The notes: generated by a model not told the origin, from the sequence alone. A DNA stretch of 12,792 nucleotides from Verrucomicrobiota bacterium (GCA_023457035.1 JAEWNN010000102.1:1-12792), one strand, 5' to 3'. Positions 1 through 6,481 are shown, counted from the first letter of the stretch. Numbers and translations are program-made.

Positions 1-114
1 ATCCTCGGCGCGGGCGCAGTCGTCGCCGCGCTCCTCGGCGTCGTCGCCAGCCTGGCCCCGTCGTTCTCCGTCGCCCGCCTCAGCGTCGCCGAAGGCCTCA
101 AGACCCTGGACTGA
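1..114 (+). CDS. ABC transporter permease, C-terminal end (partial)
   Basis: This is the last 37 codons of a gene that enters from the left edge; frame +1 is open from base 1 to the TGA at 112-114. The visible end is one hydrophobic helix (residues about 3-22 of the fragment) followed by a short cytoplasmic tail reading SVARLSVAEGLKTLD. That tail closely parallels the end of the next permease in the operon (ALRAARLPVIASLKSV), which is the usual ending of FtsX/MacB-type permeases: a final membrane helix, then an [AS]xRaar-x-P/S-x-x-x-L-K tail. I infer a paralogous permease of the same exporter, with the ATPase gene probably further upstream. The start, N-terminal membrane segment and periplasmic domain are outside the window. 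Confidence 0.75.
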   Translation: MLGAGAVVAALLGVVASLAPSFSVARLSVAEGLKTLD

Positions 115-130
115 GACTCCCTGAAAACTC

Positions 131-160
131 GCCACAGATTCACACCGATGAACACAGATG
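131..160 (+). repeat. Left arm: three CACMGAT units at 10-bp period
   Basis: The units are CACAGAT (133-139), CACCGAT (143-149) and CACAGAT (153-159). They start 16 bp after the stop of the upstream permease. The arm contains the ATG of the GxxExxY gene, so the first codons (MNTD) are repeat-encoded. Aligned against the reverse complement of the right arm, 23 of 30 positions match, and the mismatches fall mainly in the spacers and at the variable A/C position. Confidence 0.85.
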
Positions 161-525
161 AGACGCCCGATCCGGTTACCGCCCGAATCATCGGGTGCGC
201 CTTCAAGGTCTTCAACACGCTTGGATACGGGTTTCTTGAGAAGGTCTACGAGAACGCCCTCGCTCATGAGCTCCGGAGAACCGGATTCGGGGTCGAACAG
301 CAGAAACCGCTGCCCGTGTATTACGACGGAGTAGTGGTCGGTGACTACTATGCCGATCTCTTGGTCGACAACTCACTCGTCATCGAACTCAAGACCGCCA
401 AAGCCATCGACGACAGCCACCTCGCTCAAGGCCTGAACTACCTGAAAGCTGGGCGAACGAACCGCGGTCTCATCCTGAACTTCGGCCCCCAAAGGGTGGA
501 GATCCGTCGCCTGGTCATGGACTAG
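148..525 (+). CDS. GxxExxY family protein (PD-(D/E)XK nuclease-like)
   Basis: A 125-residue protein of the GxxExxY family, which is assigned to the PD-(D/E)XK nuclease superfamily (PDDEXK_3); its physiological role is not established. The signature is G28-F-L-E31-K-V-Y34. The nuclease-like core is D70 in the YYADLLVDN strand followed by E80-L-K82 in VIELKTAK, so the D...ExK triad looks intact, and the length is normal for the family. The ATG at 148 lies inside the flanking repeat; no Shine-Dalgarno precedes it. Base composition is visibly less GC-rich than the permease genes on either side, which fits acquired DNA. It interrupts an ABC export operon with which it has no obvious functional link. 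Family assignment is secure; nuclease activity and mobility are inference. Confidence 0.9.
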   Translation: MNTDETPDPVTARIIGCAFKVFNTLGYGFLEKVYENALAHELRRTGFGVEQQKPLPVYYDGVVVGDYYADLLVDNSLVIELKTAKAIDDSHLAQGLNYLKAGRTNRGLILNFGPQRVEIRRLVMD

Positions 526-554
526 ATCGGTGTCGATCTGTGTTCATCTGTGGC
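526..554 (-). repeat. Right arm: three inverted CACMGAT units
   Basis: The inverted units ATCGGTG (526-532), ATCTGTG (536-542) and ATCTGTG (546-552) repeat at exactly 10 bp. The arm begins one base after the TAG of the GxxExxY gene. Its outer end, ATCTGTGGCCCC (546-557), is identical over 12 bp to the outer end of the second element (1828-1839). The arm contains a GTG (550-552) in frame with the downstream permease. Confidence 0.85.
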
Positions 555-576
555 CCCTCATTCCTCTCATCGCCCC

Positions 577-1740
577 GTGCTTCCGCTCCTCAAATACCAC
601 GTTCGCTCGATCTTCGTCCGCTGGCGCGCCACGAGCGCGACCATCCTCGGGCTCGCCCTGGTCGTCGCCGTCTTCGTCGTCCTCCAGGCCCTCGCCGCCG
701 GCATCGAGAGCGCCAGCGCCAGCACCGGGGACCCGCGCAACTTCCTCATCGTGCGTCAGGGCGCGCTGGCCGAGACCACCAGCGTCGTCACCCGCGAACA
801 GTACAACATCATCCGCTACCAGGACTGCATCGCCCGCGACGCCGCCGGCCAACCCCTCGCCACGGCCGATGTCCACGTCATCATCAACCTGCCCCGCGCC
901 GACCGCACCGGCAGCGCCAACGCCCTGCTGCGCGGCGTCTCCCCGCAGGCCCTCGCGCTGCGCCCGCAGGTCCAGCTGGTCGACGGTCGCTGGTTCCAGC
1001 CCGGCCACCGGGAAGTCGTCGTCAGCCGTCGCCTCGCCGCCCGCTTCGCCGACATGCAGCTCGGCGGCTCCTTCAAGTCGGGCGGCGTCACCCTCACCGT
1101 CGTCGGCCACTTCGACGCCGGCCGCACCGCCTTCGACTCCGAAATCTGGATCGACGCCGACGAGGCCCGCGGCGCCTTCGACCGTCCCGACTTTTCCAGC
1201 GTCCTCGTCCGCGCCGCTTCGCCCGAGGCCGCCGCCCTGCTCAAGCCGCTGCTCGAAGGCGAGCGCCGCCTGAAGATGAAAGTCGTGCGCGAGACCGACT
1301 ACTACAAGGAGCAGACGCGCGCCGCGCTGCTGCCGCGCCTGCTCGGCAACGGCCTGGCCCTGATCATGTCGGTCGGCGCCATGTTCGCGGCGATGAACAC
1401 CCTCTACGCCAGCGTCGCCTCGCGTACCCGTGAGATCGGCACGCTGCGCGTTCTCGGCTACCGCCGCCGCAGCATCCTCTTCGGCTTCCTCCTCGAGGGA
1501 GCCCTGCTCGCGGGACTGGGCGGGGTGCTGGGCTGCCTGCTCGCCCTGCCCATGCACGGCTACAGCGCCGGCACCCTCGGCTGGGAGTCCTTCACCGAGA
1601 CCGTGTTCGACTTCCGGATCACGCCCGCCCTCGCCGCCCGCGGAGTCCTCTTCGCCGTGCTCATCGGCCTGGTCGGCAGCTTCCTGCCCGCCCTCCGCGC
1701 CGCCCGCCTCCCTGTCATCGCCTCGCTCAAATCAGTCTGA
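577..1740 (+). CDS. ABC transporter permease (FtsX/MacB/DevC type)
   Basis: An inner-membrane permease of an ABC exporter, 387 residues from the GTG at 577. It has a first membrane helix at about residues 19-42 (ATILGLALVVAVFVVLQALAAG), a periplasmic MacB_PCD-like domain to about 250, then three C-terminal helices near 254-275, 299-325 and 354-376. The cytoplasmic loop motif REIGTLRVLG, just after helix 2, is the hallmark of FtsX-like permeases. The frame also has a GTG at 550, but that codon is inside the repeat arm; starting at 577 gives MLPLLKYHVRSIF, which looks like the normal N-terminus of DevC-type permeases. Neither start has a Shine-Dalgarno. With the partial permease to the left and the HlyD protein to the right it forms a two-permease export operon. 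The substrate cannot be told. Confidence 0.9.
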   Translation: MLPLLKYHVRSIFVRWRATSATILGLALVVAVFVVLQALAAGIESASASTGDPRNFLIVRQGALAETTSVVTREQYNIIRYQDCIARDAAGQPLATADVHVIINLPRADRTGSANALLRGVSPQALALRPQVQLVDGRWFQPGHREVVVSRRLAARFADMQLGGSFKSGGVTLTVVGHFDAGRTAFDSEIWIDADEARGAFDRPDFSSVLVRAASPEAAALLKPLLEGERRLKMKVVRETDYYKEQTRAALLPRLLGNGLALIMSVGAMFAAMNTLYASVASRTREIGTLRVLGYRRRSILFGFLLEGALLAGLGGVLGCLLALPMHGYSAGTLGWESFTETVFDFRITPALAARGVLFAVLIGLVGSFLPALRAARLPVIASLKSV

Positions 1741-1746
1741 CGAATC

Positions 1747-1836
1747 GCCACCGATGCACACCGATCTCCACAGATTCGATCCGTCTCCGTTGGGTCGCAC
1801 CCTCCTGATCTGTGCCCATCTGTGTTGATCTGTGGC
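1747..1836. mobile_element. 90-bp gene-less inverted-repeat element (MITE-like)
   Basis: This is the same architecture as the GxxExxY cassette without the gene. Heptamers CACCGAT (1749-1755), CACCGAT (1759-1765) and CACAGAT (1769-1775) face inverted ATCTGTG units at 1808-1814, 1818-1824 and 1828-1834, all at 10-bp spacing, around a unique centre of about 32 bp. The arms match at 23 of 30 positions, so RNA across it could form an imperfect hairpin. It starts 6 bp after the stop of the permease and fills the whole junction with the HlyD gene. It also contains a 24-codon frame (1754-1828) beginning MHTDLHRFD, reminiscent of the MNTD start of the GxxExxY protein; I do not consider it a gene. Confidence 0.7.
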
Positions 1837-1849
1837 CCCACTTAACCCC

Positions 1850-2863
1850 GTGAACCCCTCGAACCTCTCCCAACTCCGCATCGACCCCGCCCAGAAACGC
1901 CGCCCCCGCGGCGCCGTGAAGGCGATCTTCATCGTCATCGCCCTCGTGCTCCTCGCCGCGGGCTACTTCGCGTGGCCGCGCGCCGGCGCCGACCGTCGGG
2001 TCGTCGGCGCCGGCTCCACGAGTGAAAAACCGGCCGCCGCCAAGGACACCGTTTCCGCCCTCCCGGACTCTTCTAGGCCCGCGGGCGGGGTTCCTACGCC
2101 GCCCGCGGCGGAAACGGTGAGGAGCGCCCCCGCGCTCCTCACCGTTTCCGGCTACATCATCAACCGCGAGCGCATCGAGATCAGCCCGCGCTTCCAAGGC
2201 GTCGTCGCCTGGATTGGCGTCAAGAAGGGCGACGCCGTGGAGAAGGACCAGATCGTCGTCCGCCTCGAAGATGCCGAGCAGCGCGCCAATGTCGCCACCA
2301 CCGAGGGCCGGCTCGCCGCCGCGCAGGTCGCCCTCGAGCGCGCCGAGCTCGCGTACCGCCGCATCCACGACCTCTATGCGCGCAAGGTCGTCTCCGACGA
2401 CGCCGAGGACGAGGCCCGCCTCGCCGTCGCCGCCGCCCGGGCCGCGCTCCGCGAGAGCGAGGGCCAACTCGCTCTGGCCCGCACCTATCTCGGGTGGACC
2501 GTCATCCGGTCTCCGATCTCCGGAGTCGTGCTCGAGAAGCTCGCCGAACCCGGCGAGCTCGTCACCCCGCAGAGCTTCGGCGGCACCCGTGGCCCCAGCA
2601 CCGCCGTGCTCGCCGTGGCCGACCCGCGCGACCTCCAGGTCGAACTCGACATCAACGAGAGCGACCTCGCCAAGATTGCCCTGGGCGACAAGTGCCGCGT
2701 GATCCCCGAGGCCTACCCCGACCTGCGCTTCGACGGTGTGGTCGCGGAGATCTCCCCCGAGGCCAACCGCCAGAAGGGCACGCTCCAGATCAAGATCGGC
2801 ATCCTCAATCCCGACCGGCACCTCACGCCCGAGCTCACCGCCAAGGTCGAGTTCCTCCGGTGA
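1850..2863 (+). CDS. HlyD/DevB-type membrane fusion protein (periplasmic adaptor)
   Basis: The periplasmic adaptor subunit of the ABC exporter, linking the inner-membrane permease to the envelope or an outer-membrane channel. From the GTG at 1850 it has 337 residues: a basic cytoplasmic stretch, an anchor helix at about 25-42 (IFIVIALVLLAAGYFAW), a low-complexity linker, a biotinyl-lipoyl-like half-motif around 95-147 (LTVSGYI...GVKKGDAVEKDQIVVRLED), an Ala/Arg/Glu-rich coiled-coil hairpin at about 147-217, the second lipoyl half (IRSPISGVVLEKLAEPGELV), and a beta-barrel end finishing LTPELTAKVEFLR. An in-frame GTG at 1832 lies inside the repeat element, so I prefer 1850; neither has a Shine-Dalgarno. 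Oddity: about 35 codons of the linker (residues about 66-101) are made of palindromic DNA. Confidence 0.9.
   Translation: MNPSNLSQLRIDPAQKRRPRGAVKAIFIVIALVLLAAGYFAWPRAGADRRVVGAGSTSEKPAAAKDTVSALPDSSRPAGGVPTPPAAETVRSAPALLTVSGYIINRERIEISPRFQGVVAWIGVKKGDAVEKDQIVVRLEDAEQRANVATTEGRLAAAQVALERAELAYRRIHDLYARKVVSDDAEDEARLAVAAARAALRESEGQLALARTYLGWTVIRSPISGVVLEKLAEPGELVTPQSFGGTRGPSTAVLAVADPRDLQVELDINESDLAKIALGDKCRVIPEAYPDLRFDGVVAEISPEANRQKGTLQIKIGILNPDRHLTPELTAKVEFLR
2047..2150. repeat. Palindromic element in frame within the HlyD gene
   Basis: Three nested inverted repeats occur here. A perfect 19-bp stem has CGGAAACGGTGAGGAGCGC (2109-2127) facing its complement at 2132-2150, with a 4-nt CCCC loop. A 13-bp pair joins 2047-2059 to 2107-2119. 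A 10-bp pair joins 2079-2088 to 2099-2108. The decamer ACCGTTTCCG therefore occurs directly at 2048 and 2141 and inverted at 2109. The reading frame stays open and the stretch encodes a Pro/Ala/Ser-rich linker just before the first lipoyl strand. This pattern suggests a REP-like element inserted in frame, comparable in principle to the Rickettsia palindromic elements found inside proteins. Confidence 0.75.
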
Positions 2864-2872
2864 GCGGCGAGC

Positions 2873-3496
2873 TCACTGCTGCCGCCAATACACGGCGCCG
2901 ATGTCCGGCACCTCCCCCTCGGGGATCTCGAAGACCACCCCGATCTCGGTCGTCGCGTTGGCGGCGATGCGGATGCGGGTCAGGTGGTCGCCACGGGGAT
3001 TGGTGAACCGCTGCGACGGGAAGCGCAGGCCGGCGACGGTCTCGCCGACGAACATGTCACGGTTCACCTCGACCATCGACGCGGTGCGGTTGGTGATGGT
3101 CACATAGGCGAGCGCCGGACCGGTGGGCCGGATGCTGACGATCGCCACCCCGCCGGCGGAACCGCCGGAGGGGCGCTGGGGCGCGCGGGCGCGCTCCAGT
3201 TGGGCGCGGCGGGCGGCCTGCTCCTGCGCCGCCCGGCTCGCCGCCGCCTCGGCGCTCTGTCTGGCGGCCGCCGCCACCTCATCGTACGGATACTGCGCCT
3301 GCAGCGCCTCGGGCAGCTGCCGCTTGTCGATCTGGAGGATGCCGTCGGGACAACGCACGGTCACATGAGTCGGGTTCTGCGAAAGCACCTTCACCACGGT
3401 GACCGTCCGGCCGTCGGTGAGCGCCCACGACTGCGGCTCGGCGCGCGCGACCACGGCCAGCCCCAGCAGCGCGGCCACGACGAGAAATCGTTTCAT
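2873..3496 (-). CDS. Secreted hypothetical protein with SLA1-homology-like N-domain
   Basis: A 207-residue protein of unknown function. I place the start at the ATG at 3496, not further upstream, because it begins MKRFLVVAALLGLAVVARAEPQ, a textbook signal peptide with a probable cut after ARA. The mature N-terminal part (SWALTDGRTVTVVKVLSQNPTHVTVRCPDGILQIDKRQL) resembles the small beta 'W-tDGR-tv-v-vt-r-G-i-L' module often called SLA1 homology in Verrucomicrobia and Planctomycetes. An Ala/Gln/Arg-rich helical segment (about 75-115 of the mature protein) follows, then a beta-rich C-terminal domain (VAIVSIRPTGPALAYVTITNRT...EIPEGEVPDIGAVYWRQQ). Its stop is 9 bp from the convergent HlyD stop. 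It probably shares a transcript with the LptF/LptG gene behind it. I do not recognise a specific family. Confidence 0.8.
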   Translation of the reverse strand: MKRFLVVAALLGLAVVARAEPQSWALTDGRTVTVVKVLSQNPTHVTVRCPDGILQIDKRQLPEALQAQYPYDEVAAAARQSAEAAASRAAQEQAARRAQLERARAPQRPSGGSAGGVAIVSIRPTGPALAYVTITNRTASMVEVNRDMFVGETVAGLRFPSQRFTNPRGDHLTRIRIAANATTEIGVVFEIPEGEVPDIGAVYWRQQ

Positions 3497-3506
3497 GGGA
3501 AGAAGC

Positions 3507-3523
3507 TGCCGCGGGGCGCGGCA
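3507..3523 (-). other. 7-bp leader hairpin before the secreted-protein gene
   Basis: TGCCGCG (3507-3513) and CGCGGCA (3517-3523) form a perfect 7-bp stem with a GGG loop, 10 nt upstream of the ATG at 3496 on the minus strand. In RNA it would sit where a ribosome binding site normally lies. No U-tract follows, so it is not a standard terminator; a regulatory role is only a possibility. Confidence 0.35.
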
Positions 3524-3617
3524 CCGGGCAACGGCAGATTTGGCGCGAGGCCGCGCCCGGCCCGTATTTCCGGAATTCTCGCGAGCCGGCCGGTCCCCAC
3601 CCCACGAAGACACCGCC

Positions 3618-4730
3618 TCACCGCAGACGGGCGAACGCCCACAGCGCGATCAGCGCCATCGCCGCGTCCGGCAGCCAGGCCGCCGGCGCCGGCCCGAGCG
3701 TGCCGAACGATGCCATGAGCGTCGCCAGCCGGGTCAGCAGGTAGTAGAGGAAGAACAGGCCGATCGACTTGGACATGCCCACCGCGGGGTTCACCCGCAC
3801 GCCGCCGACGGCGAACGGCACGGCGAGCGCCATCACGACCAGGACACCGAACGGGCTGGCCTGCTTGCGTTCGCGCTCGACCGCGTAGCGTCGCGCCCGG
3901 GCGGTTTCGTCGTGCCCCAGATGGGCCAGCACGCGATCCAGTTCGAACAGCGAGAGGTCGGACGGGTCCTTGAGCAGGAGCATCATCAGCTCGGGATCGT
4001 CGTCGACCTGCTCCTCGAGGCGATGGGCGAAGGGCACGATCTCCCGGTGCTCGCCGGTGGCGGGATCGAAGCGGAACTCACGGCCCGCGAGGAACACCCA
4101 GGCGCCGCGCCAGCGGTCGAAGTAGGCCTCCTTGGCGATCAGGCGCCGGATCTCGTGCCGGTCGCGGTCGAAGAAGCTCAGGCTCACCCCATGGCCGCGG
4201 CGGGCGAGGTCGTCGTAGGAGTTCAGAAACCAGAGACGGCCGGCCGCATCGTTGGCGAAGGCGAGCGCCGTGAACGCGCCGGCGCCGCCGGCGCCGTGTT
4301 TGCGCGTCTCCGCTGCGCGGCGCATCTGCTCGCGCGCCCCCCGCGCCTCCTCCACCGACCACGGAATCAGGCTGGCGTTGAGGTACCACACGAAGCCCGC
4401 CAGCAGCAGGCCGAACAGCCAGACCGCCCGGGTGATCCGGAACAGCCCGAGCCCGGCCGCGCGCATCGCCGTGATCTCGTTGCCGCGGTGCAGCAGCCCG
4501 AGCGCGTAGAGCAGCGAGAGCAGCACGGAGATCTGGAGCACCAGCGGCACATTGCCCGGAATCAGCACGAGGTAGTAGTAGAACACATCCCACATGCCCG
4601 CGCCGCTCCCGATGAAGTCGGCGAGGTTGCGCTGCATATCGACGAGGATGAGCAGGCCGAGCAGCGCGGCCATGATCAACCCGAAGGTCTTCAGCCAGGC
4701 GCCCAGCACATGTCGGTCGAGGATGGTCAT
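3618..4730 (-). CDS. LptF/LptG family lipopolysaccharide export permease
   Basis: A 370-residue YjgP/YjgQ-family membrane protein. These proteins form the LptB2FG ABC extractor that pulls lipopolysaccharide from the inner membrane towards the Lpt bridge. It shows three N-terminal helices (about 13-33, 50-80 and 101-121) with the family motif GNEITAMRAAGL between helices 2 and 3, a periplasmic beta-jellyroll region (about 125-280), and three C-terminal helices (about 285-302, 313-337 and 343-367). The opening MTILDRHVLGAWLKTF is closer to LptG than to LptF, but I cannot separate them safely without an alignment, so no symbol is given. The start at 4730 has only a distant GGAG about 13 nt upstream. 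It is divergent from the NSS transporter gene. It implies an outer membrane with LPS or a similar glycolipid. Confidence 0.93.
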   Translation of the reverse strand: MTILDRHVLGAWLKTFGLIMAALLGLLILVDMQRNLADFIGSGAGMWDVFYYYLVLIPGNVPLVLQISVLLSLLYALGLLHRGNEITAMRAAGLGLFRITRAVWLFGLLLAGFVWYLNASLIPWSVEEARGAREQMRRAAETRKHGAGGAGAFTALAFANDAAGRLWFLNSYDDLARRGHGVSLSFFDRDRHEIRRLIAKEAYFDRWRGAWVFLAGREFRFDPATGEHREIVPFAHRLEEQVDDDPELMMLLLKDPSDLSLFELDRVLAHLGHDETARARRYAVERERKQASPFGVLVVMALAVPFAVGGVRVNPAVGMSKSIGLFFLYYLLTRLATLMASFGTLGPAPAAWLPDAAMALIALWAFARLR

Positions 4731-4837
4731 CGGCGTGTCGACTCTCCGGAAACCGCCGGGTGCCGCAAGGTTATCCCGGAGGCCCGGGGCGCCACTCCGC
4801 CCTTGCCGGGGCGGGACCCGCCCGCAGACTGCCCCGC
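4731..4837. promoter_or_regulatory. Divergent intergenic region with a GC palindrome
   Basis: This 107-bp gap separates the lptF/G-like gene (minus) from the NSS transporter gene (plus), so promoters for both should lie here. I see no convincing -35/-10 pair; GATAAC at the minus-strand equivalent of about 4771-4776 is a possible weak -10. A perfect 15-bp palindrome, GGGCGGG-A-CCCGCCC, occupies 4809-4823, 15 bp before the transporter ATG. It could be an operator or a mini REP-like unit. Confidence 0.35.
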
Positions 4838-6481
4838 ATGCCTCGCGCCCCCGAAGCTTGGAGCTCCCGCCTCGGCGTGATCATGGCCGTGGCCGGCAGC
4901 GCCGTGGGCTTGGGCAACTTCCTGCGGTTCCCGGGGCTGGCGGCCCGCTACGGCAGCGGCGCGTTCATGATCGCCTACTTCGCCGCCCTGCTGCTCATCG
5001 GCATCCCGATCTGCTGGGCCGAATGGACGGTCGGCCGGGTCGGCGGCGGCCGCGGCTACCACTCCGCCAGCGGCATCTTCCATGCGCTCGTCCGGCACCC
5101 GCTCGGCAAATACCTCGGGCTGCTCGGCTTCCTCGTGCCGGTCTTCATCTACATGTACTACGTCGTGATCGAGAGCTGGTGCCTCGGTTACGCCCTGAAC
5201 TTCCTCGCCGGCAACCTCGACCTCGGGCGCTCCGCGGCCGCCTACCAGGGCTATTTCGCCGCCTTCACCGGCGCCGGGGCCGACGGGGTCGCGCTCGCCT
5301 TCGGCCTCGGCCGGGCCGACCTCTTCCTGCTCGTCGTCTTCGGGCTCAACCTCCTCATCATCTACCACGGCATCACGCGCGGCATCGAGACCGTGTGCCT
5401 GTGGGGCATGCCCGCCCTCCTCCTCATCGCCGTCGCCCTGCTCGTGCGTGTTCTGACGTTGGGGACTCCCGACCCCGCCCTGCCCGAGCAGTCGCTCTGG
5501 AACGGCCTGGGCTACATGTGGAACCCGCGCGACATCGCCGCCGGGCTCGCCCGGCCCGAGCTCTGGCTCGCCGCCGCCGGCCAAGTGTTCTTCACGCTTT
5601 CGGTCGGCTTCGGGGTCATCATCACCTACGCCAGCTACCTCACGCGCAAGGACGACATCGTCCTGAGCTCCCTCACCGCCTGCTCCACCAACGAAGTCTG
5701 CGAGGTCGTGCTCGGCGGGATGATCACCGTGCCGGCGGCGTTCACCTTCCTCGGCGCCGCCGGTATCGTCGGCATGGGCACATTCGACCTCGGCTTCATG
5801 GTCCTGCCGCAGGTCTTCGCCACGATGCACGGCGGGCAGTTCTTCGGGTTCCTGTTCTTCCTGCTGCTCTTCATCGCCGCCGTCACCAGTTCGCTGTCGA
5901 TGCTCCAACCCGGCATCGCCTACCTCGAGGAGGGACTCGGGCTCGAGCGCCGGCAGTCCGTGCTGTTCCTCGGCATGATCACCGCGATCGGCAGTTTCCT
6001 CGTCCTGTACTTCAGCAAGGACCTGAAGGCGCTCGACACGATCGACTTCTGGATCGGCACCGTCGGGGTGTTCATCCAGGGCACGGTGCTGGTCATCGTG
6101 TTCTCCTGGGTGTTCGGCGTGGAGCGCGGCTGGGAGGAGGCGCACCACGGCGCCGAGATCCGCATCCCGGGCGTGTTCAAACCGGTGCTCAAATACGTCA
6201 CCCCGACCATCCTCATCGCGATCTTCGCGCTCTTCCTCGCCGGCGATGTCTTCGGCTGGAACTTCAGCTTCACCGCCCCGCGCTTCGCGCCCACCGCCCG
6301 GATCACCGACCTGATCGGCACCGCCGACCGGCCCGCCAACCCGGTGGCGATCATGTGCATGGCGTTCATCGCCATCGTCACCGTCTTCGCCGCCATGCTC
6401 GTCGGCCAGTCCGGACATCGCTGGACCCGCCACAATCCGGCCGGCCGCGCGGCTGGCGAATCCCAACATCCTGCACCATGA
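4838..6481 (+). CDS. NSS (SNF) family sodium-dependent transporter
   Basis: A 547-residue sodium:solute symporter of the neurotransmitter:sodium symporter family (LeuT fold), which imports amino acids or related solutes with Na+. The first helix holds the family signature GSAVGLGNFLRFP at about residues 18-30, the unwound TM1 segment that forms the substrate and Na+ sites. The Na2-site region of TM8 appears as AAVTSSLSMLQP. About twelve hydrophobic segments are spaced as in the family. I chose the ATG at 4838 because it gives MPRAPEAWSSRLGVIMA, the normal N-terminus; the open frame upstream is GC-rich read-through. Its TGA overlaps the ATG of the next small gene (ATGA). Substrate is not readable from sequence; by analogy with MetP/MetS it could include methionine or alanine. 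Confidence 0.93.
   Translation: MPRAPEAWSSRLGVIMAVAGSAVGLGNFLRFPGLAARYGSGAFMIAYFAALLLIGIPICWAEWTVGRVGGGRGYHSASGIFHALVRHPLGKYLGLLGFLVPVFIYMYYVVIESWCLGYALNFLAGNLDLGRSAAAYQGYFAAFTGAGADGVALAFGLGRADLFLLVVFGLNLLIIYHGITRGIETVCLWGMPALLLIAVALLVRVLTLGTPDPALPEQSLWNGLGYMWNPRDIAAGLARPELWLAAAGQVFFTLSVGFGVIITYASYLTRKDDIVLSSLTACSTNEVCEVVLGGMITVPAAFTFLGAAGIVGMGTFDLGFMVLPQVFATMHGGQFFGFLFFLLLFIAAVTSSLSMLQPGIAYLEEGLGLERRQSVLFLGMITAIGSFLVLYFSKDLKALDTIDFWIGTVGVFIQGTVLVIVFSWVFGVERGWEEAHHGAEIRIPGVFKPVLKYVTPTILIAIFALFLAGDVFGWNFSFTAPRFAPTARITDLIGTADRPANPVAIMCMAFIAIVTVFAAMLVGQSGHRWTRHNPAGRAAGESQHPAP

Larger units (their letters stand above)
131..554. mobile_element. Inverted-repeat cassette carrying the GxxExxY gene
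   Basis: The left arm holds three CACMGAT heptamers at 133-139, 143-149 and 153-159. The right arm holds three inverted heptamers (ATCKGTG) at 526-532, 536-542 and 546-552. Spacing within each arm is exactly 10 bp. The outermost 9 bp are a perfect inverted pair (GCCACAGAT at 131-139 and ATCTGTGGC at 546-554). The gene's ATG lies inside the left arm and its stop codon directly abuts the right arm, so gene and repeats form one unit between two permease genes. No transposase gene and no clear target-site duplication is visible. A mobile or mobilised cassette is inference; the repeat architecture is directly seen. Confidence 0.6.

Noticed and set aside
133..159. CRISPR-like short repeats at regular spacing
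   Set aside because: The units are 7 bp with 3-bp spacers and occur as inverted arms; there are no 25-40 bp repeats with unique spacers and no cas genes.
544..1557. Long open frame antisense to the second permease
   Set aside because: The composition is typical of the antisense of GC-rich genes, with no recognisable motif, and it runs across the repeat arm.
1754..1828. A 24-codon frame in the empty repeat element (MHTDLHRFD...)
   Set aside because: It is made almost wholly of repeat units and unique filler, has no Shine-Dalgarno and shows no family feature. It is noted only as a possible relic of the cassette gene start.
2500..2880. Frameshift in the HlyD gene
   Set aside because: The protein reads through in one frame from the anchor to LTPELTAKVEFLR with the expected order of domains; open frames alongside are shadows.
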